Assembly (NCBI GenBank): GCA_037126765.1
Contig: JBBCBC010000001.1
Coordinates: 26,458,804-26,522,803 of the forward strand
Origin: Stenogyne calaminthoides
Taxonomy: Eukaryota > Streptophyta > Magnoliopsida > Lamiales > Lamiaceae
Length of the DNA stretch: 64,000 bases
Reading direction: 5' to 3'
Both the position numbers and the translations under genes were made by a program. A model generated the notes under the pieces. It saw only the letters and a list, made by a program, of their open reading frames with translations. It did no database searches and was not told the DNA's origin. Of the stretch, positions 9,655-19,553 are shown piece by piece. Numbering within the stretch: the stretch's first letter is position 1; each line of letters begins with the position of its first letter.

Positions 9655-11473
9655 TGTTGGTCCCGTTTGAAAACCCATGAATGCGTAAAATACCAATTGT
9701 AATGCATATAAAACAGGGGTGAGGGAATGGTGATTCCAAAATTTTATTTTTAAACCATGTGTTTTTCTTATAATCAAATGCATATGGCAAGTAAGAACAT
9801 AAAGCAGTAAGGAACACAAGATTTTATAGTGGTTCGGAGTCCAACTCATACATCCACTCTTCCCTATCAACAGGGGCACCAACTTAACCAACTGAACTTA
9901 GTTTTACATGTTAGTCTAACACGATACAACAGATGTTTAATGAGTTCTCACTCTCTCGGGACTTATCACCCTCCACGGGATTGCCTACCCTCCCTCACGG
10001 GATTGCTTCGATGTTTAACGAGTTCTCACTCACACCCAGAAAGTAAGCTAGTCCAACTAACTTACAATCCTTGCTTAACAAAACTTAACCTAACACTCGG
10101 TTTGGGTAAAGATTGTTTGGTGTCCAACTAGGGTGAGATTTTCCCTTACATTTGTTTAGCCTCAATGCTAAGGTTGGGAAAATCTCTCTAAGCTTAGGAT
10201 ATGGCATTTATGCTTAGATCTAGGGTAGAACACTCTTGAATATATGCGTGTATTTCTTGCTCAGTGTTCTATGGTGGAAATGCTAGATGATTTGGCTCTG
10301 TAGCTTCAACGGTGTTTTCACGCATTTCACACACTTAATTATGAAGGAAGAACTTGTATTTATAGTGTGGATTTGAATGTTACCGTTGGATGGAGTCACA
10401 TTCAAATCCATACTATTCTGTAGCTTTTTGAAGCTTTTTCAGGCTGGTTGTCTTCCTCTCATTGGTCCACGTCAGCTGAATCTAACGGCTATAATCTTCA
10501 GGATTCTTCTGAGTTCTTTAGGATTCCCTGAGTCTTCAGGATTCTTCTGAGTCTTCAGGATTCTTGATTTAACAGACTTCTCTTCAGCGGACCTGTCTGA
10601 TCAGGCATACTGACACTCAGGCTTACTGAGTTCAGCTCTTCTGACTTCAGATATCCTGACCCTCAGGTCACTAGCACTCAGGCTATCTGATCATCAGTAG
10701 CGTTCTGATTCTCAGTGAACATGACTTCAGATGACTTATCTCTAGGTGACATCAGATCAGTACGCATGTGTTTACTATTCAGATCTTTTGACTCTTTTCT
10801 TCTGATTTGGTCGCCTGATCTGGTATGCAGATTTCTGGTTTTCTGATACCTGATTTCTTCTCGCCTGATCTGGTCAGCTCGCCTGATCAGATCAGTACAA
10901 CATCAGTTCAGCATATCAGGTTAGCTCATCAGTTTAGAATTTTAGGTCAGTTGCATCAGGTTATCTCATCTGATCTCGATCACATCTGATCTCGATCAGT
11001 CTTATCTGCTCCTCTTCTGATCATCAACCTTCTCTTCTGATCTTCTGCTCAGTTATGTTCTGATCAGCTTGTCTGCTCTTCTGATCACCAAATCAGCTCG
11101 TCTGTCCTTCTGGTCATCTGATCTGGTCATCTGGTCTAATCACCTAATATGGTCACCTGATATGTTCATCTGATCAGCATATCTGCTCTGGTAATCTGAT
11201 CAGGTAACTCTCCTTCTTTTTTATCAGCTGGCTTAGCTTTTCTTCTTCTGATTTTGCACAGCTCATCAATTAACTCGGAACTCATCCTACTCATCTGATC
11301 TCGATCAGCCTCATCTGCAGCCTCGTCTGATCTCGATCATCTTCGTCTGATTCCATGAGTTCCCCCTCAACTTGTTCTCTCATTCCCCCTCAACTTGTTA
11401 TCTGTAGATTAGCTTGAATAACACAAGTTGATAATATTTTGGCATAATTCATCAAAACTAAAATATCCCAACA
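9655..11473 (-). mobile_element. Family B solo LTR (1,819 bp) inside E1 integrase/RT linker
   Basis: In plus-strand view it starts TGTTGGTCCCG and ends ATCCCAACA; the sense direction is minus. It is flanked by perfect 5-bp duplications atagt (9,650-9,654 and 11,474-11,478). It has no PBS, PPT or second LTR, so it is a solo LTR left by LTR-LTR recombination. It holds the R/U5 minisatellite (about 9,940-10,030), the hairpin (about 10,130-10,190), the TATA box and 12-bp inverted repeat (about 10,355-10,415) and a long CAG/CTG-rich U3 (about 10,480-11,360). Confidence 0.9.
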
Positions 11474-12477
11474 ATAGTCATCCTACAAGTCAGATTGTGG
11501 GTGATCTATCAAAAGGAGTTAGAACAAGAAGGTTCCATGGAGAAAGTGCTTTGTTCTGTTGCTTCCTATCTGAAAAAGAACCTACTGAGATTGAAGAAGC
11601 ACTTCAAGATTCTTTCTAGATTACTGCTATGCAAGAAGAGCTGAATCAGTTCACAAGAAATGAAGTTTGGGAGCTAGTGGACAGACCTAAGAGGTACAAT
11701 GTGATTGGAACTAAGTGGGTGTTCAAGAATAAGAGAGATGAAAACAACAACATTGTGAGAAACAAGGCAAGGCTAGTTGCACAAGGTTATTCCAAAGAAG
11801 AAGGCTTGGATTATGATGAAACCTTTGCACCTGTTGCAAGACTAGAAGCCATCAGAATGTTTCTTGCATATGCTGCCCACATGAAATTCACAGTCTATCA
11901 AATGGATGTGAAAAGTGCATTTCTGAATGGTGTGCTTAAGGAGGAAGTTTATGTGGAACAACCTCCAGGTTTTTGTCAGAATGACCAAGTTTACAGGCTC
12001 AGGAAAGCCTTGTATGGTCTTAAACAAGCACCCAGAGCATGGTATGATACCCTTTCTCAGTTTCTTACTGACCATGGTTTTATCAAAGGAACTGTTGATA
12101 GGACTTTGTTCAGGATAGAAGATGGGAAAGATATCTTACTAGTTCAGATTTATGTGGATGACATCATATTTGGATCTCCCAATCATCAGTTGTGTGAGAA
12201 GTTTTCTACCCTGTTGAAAGGAAAGTTTGAGATGTCTATGATGGGGGAGATGAATTTCTTTCTTGGACTTCAGGTGAAACAAACTAAGGAAGGAATATTC
12301 ACCAATCAGGCAAAATACACCAGAGATCTGATTGCTGAGTACGGTGTACAAAATTGTAATGCAGTTAGAATTCCCATGAATACTAACTACAAGATGGATC
12401 CTGATCATTGGATCATTGGATCATTGGAGGGATCATTGGATCATTGCTCTATCTCACAACAAGTAGGCCTGATATAA
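11474..12477 (+). pseudogene. pol: E1 reverse transcriptase
   Basis: Copia reverse transcriptase (RVT_2): TKWVFKNKRDENNN, VARLEAIRMFLAYAAH, QMDVKSAFLNGVL, the KALYGLKQAPRAW block and the catalytic YVDD at 12,151-12,162, then FLGLQVKQTKEG. A TAG at 11,617-11,619 replaces Trp seen in E2. The frame is then open from 11,629. The end is disrupted at about 12,405-12,460, where repeats of ggatcatt replace the sequence linking RT to RNase H, causing a frame change and a stop at 12,477. Confidence 0.88.
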
Positions 12478-13085
12478 CATTTGTTGTTGGTATATGTGCA
12501 AGATACCAAGTTAATCCTAAGGCTAGTCACATGGAGGCTGCCAAAAAGATTCTGAAATATCTTAAAGGCACAGTGAATAGAGGATTATGGTATCCAGCTG
12601 ATGATAACCTTGAATTAACTGGTTATTCAGATGCTGATTATGGAGGATGTAGAATTGACAGGAAGTCTAAAACAGGAACTTATCAATTTCTTGGAAGTAA
12701 ACTGATATCATGGTTTTTAAAGAAACAGACCTCAGTAGTAACCAGTACTACTGAAGCTGAATACATGGCTGCAGGAAGCTGTTCTGCATAGATTCTTTGG
12801 CTCAGACAACAATTGAGGGATTATAAGATTATAGCCAATGAAGTACCTATATTTTGTGATAATAATAGTGCAATTGCTATTACACAAAATCCAGTATTGC
12901 ACACCAGATGTAAGCATGTTGATATCAGACATCACTTCATCAGAGATCATGTTGAAAAGAAGGATACCAGAATGGAGAAAATTAATACTGATAAACAGAG
13001 AGCTGATATCTTGACTAAACCTTTGGCTGAATCAAGATTTCAGGAACTATCAGTTGAATTAGGTATGTTGGATCCAGGTGAATAA
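12408..13085 (+). pseudogene. pol: E1 RNase H and end of pol
   Basis: Copia RNase H, which removes the RNA template. Frame 12,408-12,791 carries SRPDITFVVGICARYQ, the first Asp region in YSDADYGG and the Glu of STTEAEYMA. TAG at 12,789 then interrupts. The second part (12,813-13,085) has the third acidic site in IFCDNNSAIAI, then HTRCKHVDIRHHFIRD and DILTKPLAESRF, and ends LGMLDPGE. Motif order and length are normal. The interior stop and the repeat-induced frameshift upstream make it a pseudogene. Confidence 0.88.
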
Positions 13086-13700
13086 GGTAAATCTGAAAAA
13101 TTGAAGGTTTTCAGATGCATGAAGTTTTTCAGGATTTTACTGAGAAACTCAAGATAAAATTGGAAGACCTGAACACTGAGTCTTGGGAAACTCAGTAATC
13201 CTAAAGTTCAGTACTCAGTTTTATACTGATATTTTATCAAGGTCAAAACTCAGTAAGACTGATCGTTAAAATTAGTCTGAAGAAGTTATTGACTCATGCA
13301 CCACATTTATTGTCTAAACTGAATCTCAATAATCATTGGTAATAAATGATAAAACACCTGAGGAAATAATTGGGCGGGACGTTTGAAATTCTCGAGAAAA
13401 GTCAATGGTCTGCAGGAACATTAATTAAAACATTGTTCATTATTCACCAATAAGGATAAATTGACGGCTAAGTACTTGCGAAATCGTCCTTTCAATTACC
13501 CATTTTAGCCGGTTTTAATCTTGACCGTCAAATCCCTTAATCCACGTGATTTTCCATGAATCAAAATCTTATATCCATTACTAAGATTTCATTCAAGCCA
13601 TATTTCAAAAACCTTCATCTTCACGATACTCTGTCTTCCAAAAATCTCCGATTACCCAAGTTTTCCAGTTTCCAAAAATCCTTCACTAAAAATCACCAAA
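13086..13700 (+). other. E1 spacer between pol and ORF3
   Basis: About 600 bp without a convincing frame. The first part is rich in ctgaa/cagga-type words like the LTR U3. The later part (about 13,480-13,690) is C/T-rich and leads into the ORF3 start. The corresponding E2 interval is 29,486-30,061. A promoter or splice acceptor for ORF3 would be expected here, but I cannot point to one. Confidence 0.5.
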
Positions 13701-15230
13701 ATGACGCTCTCCGTCTACCACAAACTTGCCGTTACCAACAAACCCTGGTATGAGAATGTCGTTTCTCTGGAAAGCACATCCAATGCGGCTCACGAGGAGG
13801 AGGCGTTGCGCATGCTTCGATTGGCAAAGCTCACATGTCTGGTTGCAAATCAACCAGATGCCGAATACGCCAAAGAGGTAATTGAGTTTGTTGCTAATAT
13901 GCAATTAGATGAGGAAAATTTCATAGACTCTAAGATTACGGTGTCGCATCTAGTGTGGACGAAAAAATATGTGGATTTTGTTAGGGAGTTGTATATTATC
14001 CCTAAGAATTTAAATGCCATATATGAGCTGAATGATAGAGGGGAGGACCCTACGTTGTACATGGTGGGTAGGGAACAATAATACTTGGATCAAATTGCTG
14101 AGCATCCGGTAAAGTTTGAAGCTACTTTGAATAAAAAGCATTTGAAGCCTAAATATCGAGTACTGTTAGATATTGTGAGCAAATGCATTATGAGTGGATC
14201 TGGTAGTTTCGAGCAGATAAGCAAGCCTAAGTTGAGGTTAATGGCAACGATTGAAGATTCTCCTTCACGGACATTTAATTGGTTGCACTACTTAATCAAA
14301 GTGATCAATGATCAAGCCAAACACATTCAAAAGGTTAATGGCTCTGTGGTGATTAAAGGGAAAATCCTACATGCAACCAAGATAGCATTTATCTTGGAAA
14401 CATGCAAAGAAGAGAAGGACATCTTTGCCAATACAACTGCCTTTCCAAGATCCAAGATCATGTTCAAACCAACCAAGAAGACTATGAGGGAAAAGAAAGA
14501 GAAAATTACTGAGTCTCAGGAGGAGACAACAGAAGAAGAGACTGAGGAAGATACCACAGTGGTTGAGCAAGTCAGGGAAACCAGACAAACCTCTCAGAAA
14601 TCCACTGAGGAAGATGAAGAAGAAGCTAAGCAAGCTAGGGGGAACGCCCTGATGAAACTGAAGAGGGAGAAAGGAGAAAAGATGAAAAAGAAAGCATTGG
14701 CTCCTCAGAAGCGAAAAAGGCTTCACACTATTGCAGAAAAGGAGGCCAGTGAAAATGAGGAAACCCAAACTGAAGATCAACAAGGGTTGAAATCTCCACT
14801 TCAGGTTCTTGCTCAGGTGGTGAAAAATGTACAGGAGCAAGAAACTGAGGAACATGTTTTCTCGGAGGTACTTGAAACCTCTCTGAGTTCAGACAAAATT
14901 TCTCAGGAAATTTTCAAGGGACCTCAGACCACAACTGAAAAAAGACAGACTCAGACTTCAGATCAATCTGAACCTCAGGAATTGCTGAACTTAGATGCAC
15001 TCCTGAATGAACCTTTTCTTGATCCATCAGCACTACAAATTATACAATCTGAACCCAATGTTCCTAAGAGCCCAGAATTGAAGAAGGGAGAGGCGGAAGA
15101 AACTGAATGGCGCAGCAAGGGGGAACAGTTCATCCTTGACAGATACCTTGAGCTGAGCGCTTATCCTGACCTTCAGGATCTCTTCTTCAGGATCTCTTCT
15201 TCAGGCTCAGAACAACAGTATACATTCTGA
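13701..15230 (+). pseudogene. E1 ORF3, N-terminal part (extra ORF after pol)
   Basis: Starts at ATG 13,701. The frame runs to 15,230 with one stop at 14,079-14,081. Residues 1-260 form a conserved helical domain also found in E2, including LNDRGEDPTLYM, LKPKYRVLLDIVSKC and LRLMATIEDSPS. A long acidic/basic low-complexity region rich in Glu, Gln, Thr and Lys follows. Sireviruses often carry an ORF here called envelope-like. I see no signal peptide or membrane segment, so an envelope role is not supported, and the function is unknown. Identity to E2 is about 40-55% by eye, against about 93% in RT. Confidence 0.65.
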
Positions 15231-15247
15231 ATGAGACACTTCCTGAG

Positions 15248-16297
15248 ATGCTTAACATTGCCTCCTTCAGAGGAGAGGATTGGTGGAATGCTGAAACTGC
15301 TGTGTTGATAGAGTTTTCAGGCTTCAGAAAAACCAGGCTCAGGATGAAGGTTGCTGCTTTTGACCAGCTGGTGAAAAGAAAGTTAGCTGAGAAGAAGAAT
15401 GCTGAGGCTGGTGAATCCAGTGCTCATAATCAGGAAGAGGAAAGAGATCAAGGAGGAGAAAAGGGACCTGAGAAAGAAACTGAACCTGAGAAAGAGAAGG
15501 AATCTGAGTAAAGAAAAGAAACTCAGGATGATATGCAAACAGAAGCTGACACTGAGCAGACTGATACCAGACAACCTCAGACTGAAGTTAGCACTCTTCA
15601 GGTACATCTTGGCACTATTGTAAATTATGCCAAAGTTACTGAAGTACCTATCTTTAAATCTATTGTTTATGGTATGCAGACTGAGGATCAATTGGAGCAT
15701 CCAACTCAGTTGGAACCAGTTGTTCAAGCTCCAGTGGTTGATCTAACCCCAATCCTGGATGAACTCTAGAAGATAGAGCCAATGGTGGAAAAGATGACTC
15801 GGATGGAAGTAACATTGGCTGGTCAAACTCAAAAGCTGGACAATCTGAGTTCATCATCTGATATGCTGCAACTGCAAACAACTCTCTCAGACAAGATGAC
15901 TATTCTGGAAGGAAAAATTGAGGGTGTAAGGATAGAGCTCAACTCAGATATGGAGAAAATGTACCAGGACAGAACTGCTTATCTTGAAGCCAAATTGGTT
16001 GAGAAGAATGATCAGATGATCAAGACAACTGTTGAGGAAATGGGCTCCCTGCTCATAACCAAAATGACAGACATGATGCATGAGGTCTTCTCAAAACAGT
16101 TTTCCCCTCTTTCAGAAGAATTCTCAATGGCCAAGAACTATATGATGAGGCTAGAAGATGAGCATGATCAGTTGGCTGGGGAAGTGCGCAGCTTGGGTAA
16201 AGAACAATATCACATGGATAATGCATTAACCCAACTTCTCCCAAGGTATGATGCCAAAAAGGGGGAAAGACCAAGTTCAAAAAGGTCAATTGGATAA
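15248..16297 (+). pseudogene. E1 ORF3, middle part (coiled-coil rich)
   Basis: After a frameshift near 15,230, the reading continues in one frame through stops at 15,511 and 15,769 to 16,297. It has the segment GEDWWNAETAVLIEFSGF, matched in E2 by GGEFWAEEVAELDAFSG, then Glu/Lys-rich linkers. A heptad-like region (about 15,780-16,240; LEGKIEGVRIELN, later EVRSLGKEQYHMDNAL) is predicted to be coiled-coil. Its E2 counterpart lies within 28,421-27,027. Structural or particle-associated roles are possible but not shown. Confidence 0.6.
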
Positions 16298-17043
16298 GTT
16301 GTTGGCACATACCTTGGAGAAGAAAGCAAGAGAAGATGCTGATGCTAAGAAAATCCTGGATGCTCTGAGTGAGATTGAGGCCACTGAAAAATTGAAGTTC
16401 AGAAAAGCTGAAGAACCTGGCCACACTCAGACATCAGAATAAACAACTCAGGAAATTACTCAAGAGAAGATGACTGAAAGAAGAAGAGAAACAAGCAAAG
16501 CTGGTGAAACCCAAGTTAAATCTGAAAAGCGAAAGGCTGTAGCATTTATTGAGCAAGAAAAGAAGAGGTGGCTTCAAAAAGTTCATAGGCAAGATGAGAG
16601 GTACAGAAAAGACTCGGAAGTGGCCGCACATTGATAAGTGGATGCCTCTACAGATCAATGATGCATGGGAGGAGATCAAGAGAACCTTCTGGTTCTATTA
16701 TGAAATTCTGAGGGAATGGAGAGGGAGCAGCTCGGATAAAAATGAAGCATTCATTGAATATCTACTGACTTTTTATCCTGAGTATCTGCAGAAGTGGATC
16801 AACCTTGAAGATGAAGGAAATACTCAGATTGTAGCTCCAGGATCATACATGTACCCAACTCCTAGATTTGAGAATGGCTATGTGAATGAAGCAACCATCT
16901 CTCAGGAAATTGCTCAGTATGCTCTTCAGCTAGGCTTAACAGGAAATAACCCAGAAATCATCAAGGCAAGAGATGACCTGAAGAAGAGGTATTATGGGAT
17001 GTTCAACTTGGAAGTGCCAGAGGATGAGGTGGAAGAAGACTGA
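16298..17043 (+). pseudogene. E1 ORF3, C-terminal part
   Basis: Another frame change precedes an open frame 16,549-17,043 encoding a conserved C-terminal domain: a basic start with RRGGFKKFIGKMRGTEK, then WPHIDKWMPLQIND, a Trp/Tyr-rich middle, and an end KKRYYGMFNL followed by acidic residues. E2 has the same domain at 27,219-26,389 (MWPHVDKWMSIELND). Conservation of both ends of ORF3 between E1 and E2 shows it is a real coding unit despite decay. No known catalytic motif was recognised. Confidence 0.6.
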
Positions 17044-17076
17044 AGACTTTGCACTTCTGATTGTATTTTATTTTCA

Positions 17077-17985
17077 AAGAATGATGGAAGAGAACTAGAA
17101 GTTTTGTCAACAGAATTCTTTCTGTATTCTTCCATTTTGGATTTTATCCTTGTAATATTTTCTTGTAATGTTGACTCATTGGAGCCAGGGGTAGTAACAT
17201 TTAAGTTATTCCAAAATCTTGTTGTATGGATTCTCCATAAACAAGGTGTTCCATATTCGGTATAACAGAACTCTGGTTTCCATTTCCAAACCCATGGAAT
17301 ACCGAAATCAACAAAAAACATACAAGTAGTTTTACCACCAGACATGAGACTTTAAGTCTGAAGAAACAACAGAATATTCTTCTAAAAGATTTTTAACCTC
17401 TTTAGGCAGAATATCTGCCAATGCTCCAAAATTTCCCCACCAGGTAAAAAGCCAATTAGGGATTTGATTTTTGCCAATATTTTCACAAATTTTTATTAAC
17501 CAGGTATGAGAATGCTTAGCATTCTGATAAAGTAAAGTTTTATAAAAACTTTGTAAGTAATCCCAGTAATTGTACTGGTAAGTAGTATGTGTGACTTCAT
17601 TGGTCATACTTCTTTCCGCAAAAGGTGAAGTTCCCCATTCTTGGATAGAGATGACTTTTTTAATAATAAATTTAGAGTAATTAATAACTTTACTCTTAGG
17701 AGAAAAATGCTGAATTTCAACTCTTCCGAGACTAATGAGAATATTCTCATAAAATCCTCTGGATTTATAAGTCTCCACATTCCAATTTGAATTTGGAAAA
17801 TACTTTTCCATAAGAATCCATGGGGACTCTTTGAATTTCTCATCATCATCTTCAATAATAAGAATCAATTCTTTCTTAGAAGAATCAAAGAATTTATATT
17901 CTATTTGAGCAACTGAAGAGTATGATTCTTCATCATCAGGTTTTAAGGGATTATCCTGAACCTAGATATTCCTGCTACGTTGTCT
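17077..17985 (-). pseudogene. Florendovirus ORF2 fragment in place of the E1 3' LTR start
   Basis: About 900 bp of florendovirus-like ORF2 in minus orientation, lying between E1 ORF3 and the 3' LTR remnant. It corresponds to about 2,240-3,150 of the left copy, and 17,868-17,345 is open. Short microhomologies sit at both joints: agaatgatgg on the left and ttgtct on the right, where viral sequence passes straight into LTR sequence at 17,980-17,985. It has replaced the E1 polypurine tract and the first 489 bp of the 3' LTR. Confidence 0.75.
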
Positions 17986-19310
17986 ACATTCACTGAAGAC
18001 AAGAACCAATCAGAGGAAGACAACACTGTACTTTACTGACACTGAAAGCGACAGGACCCTGAATTTTGTCAGTAGTACTATGTTCCAGACTGCAAAAATT
18101 GGTGATTGGCTACATAGTTGCATATTGCCTAAAACATGCAAGGGAGTGTTCAAACCCTAAAATAGCCGTTCATCAGATGAAACTCTTGATGCTATCTCTT
18201 CCAACGGATAGTTTTTCAAAGAGTGACCTTGGAGAAGTTGCCTATAAATACCAGTGACCTTCACCATTCAAAGGTTACAAGAAATTTCATGCAACTCAAG
18301 AGCTCATTCGTATTCTTGCAAATTGAAGCACTCGAAAACCCTAGAATTTCCCAAGTGTTTCACATTGGAGAGAGCTCATTCACTAAGCCTAGAATTGATA
18401 GAAATATCCAAAGCTTAGTAGAGATATCCTAGCCTTTGCATTTGTTCTTATTGTAAAGGATATCTCACCCTAGTTGGAAACCAACCCAAACCCAAACCCT
18501 TTGATAAGGTAGTTTGAGTGTGTGTGATTTGTTGGTGACTTAGAGTTGTAAAGAGTGAGTAAGCTGCAGGTTAGTCAGCCAGAAAACTCTAGAGGAGAAG
18601 TTAGTAAGCTACTTGTGGTAGTCTGAAAACTTGTGTGTGTGTGAGTTAGTAAGCTGCAGTGAGTCAGCCAGAAAACTCAAGGTAGAAAAGTGAGTAAGTC
18701 TGCGATTGAGTCACTGAAAGCTTTAGGAAGTGGTTAAGGAATTTCTCTGAAGACCAGAAAGAGTGGACGTAGGAGCTTGAGTCTCTGAACCACTACAATT
18801 GCTGTGTTATTTGCTTTCTGTACTGCATTATATCTGTTGCATGATTTTCACTGAAAGCTGATTTTACTAATATTCAGTTGGAATCAATCCACTGAATGTG
18901 CATTAACTGATTCACAGCCATAACCACTATTTTACTAAGGAAGAGATTTTTAGCAAGCTAAAACGAGTATAAACTTAGGGCCAACCATTCCGCACTCTTG
19001 ATTAGCTAGAACAGATAGTTACCAAACTGAACTAACTCTACTGAGTATTCAGTAAGATAATTATCTGATCCAAGCTTCTCAGGATCTCTGATAAAACTTA
19101 GGATCAGTTGGGCTAATCTAAAGCTTCAAAAATCGCCAGATCATCCGTCTCGATGAGACTTTGACTCAGCGTGATCAGATTCTCGTGGCAAAATTCTCGA
19201 AATCCTCGACCCTTCCGATCTCGAAGAAAAGAAAAGTTTTAAAAATCAATGAACACGTGTATTCCCCCACCCCCATACACGTGTGAGACTCGTTTGCACC
19301 GGGACCAACA
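17980..19310 (+). repeat. E1 3' LTR remnant (1,331 bp, lacks the first 489 bp)
   Basis: Equivalent to 3,931-5,276 of the 5' LTR, starting ttgtctacattcactgaag and ending GGGACCAACA, followed by the duplicated ctttg. It shares several derived blocks with the solo LTR 22,237-24,056, for example the shortened region near 18,155-18,185, which the 5' LTR lacks. The stretch 19,127-19,225 shows CAG/CTG to CG changes relative to 23,870-23,985. Confidence 0.85.
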
Positions 19311-19553
19311 CTTTGAAACATTATGTTCAAAGTCTTTGAAGAGCATGAATGTAGCAGCTTTACAATCAGTATAAATTGTAAAATTTTGATTATATAAATC
19401 ATCTTAGAATTTAAGAACACATTTAACAATAGATAAAATCTCTTTAGCGGTGGCCGAATAATTCTTCTGACTATTATTCCATTTACCAGAATAAAATCTA
19501 ATAATATAATCCTTTTTATCAGGATTAATTTGTTTCAAAATACCACCATAAAG
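19311..19553 (-). pseudogene. Florendovirus RNase H fragment (right of E1)
   Basis: About 240 bp of viral RNase H continuing from the E1 insertion point (ctttg). It matches 24,057-24,293 and part of 48,735-48,980. It stops abruptly at ccaccata and joins a PBS-like 16-bp stretch and an E2-type LTR. The same joint recurs at 24,293. Confidence 0.75.

Larger units (their letters stand above)
3442..19310 (+). mobile_element. E1: Sirevirus-like Ty1/copia element, nested and degraded
   Basis: A copia element with 5' LTR, tRNA-iMet PBS, gag, protease, integrase, RT-RNase H, a long ORF3 after pol and a damaged 3' LTR. It lies in florendovirus RNase H with a perfect 5-bp duplication ctttg (3,437-3,441 and 19,311-19,315). 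The order protease-integrase-RT-RNase H defines copia. The extra ORF after pol, long LTRs and large size fit Sireviruses. It carries a family B solo LTR (9,655-11,473), a florendovirus fragment (17,077-17,985), many stops and frameshifts, and a mutated protease active site, so it is not autonomous. Confidence 0.9.

Noticed and set aside
14367..14855. 162-aa minus-strand frame rich in Leu/Phe that looks membrane-like
   Set aside because: It is antisense to the acidic Glu/Lys region of E1 ORF3. GAA/AAG codons read backwards give Phe/Leu/Ser, so the hydrophobic look is an artefact.
13701..17043. ORF3 as a captured host gene
   Set aside because: A diverged homologue occupies the same position after pol in E2, so it is a resident element gene, not a one-off capture.
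18066..18432. Identical small frames at 18,066-18,432 and 22,804-23,170
   Set aside because: They lie in duplicated E1-type LTR sequence around the promoter and leader. Identity reflects the segmental duplication, not protein conservation.
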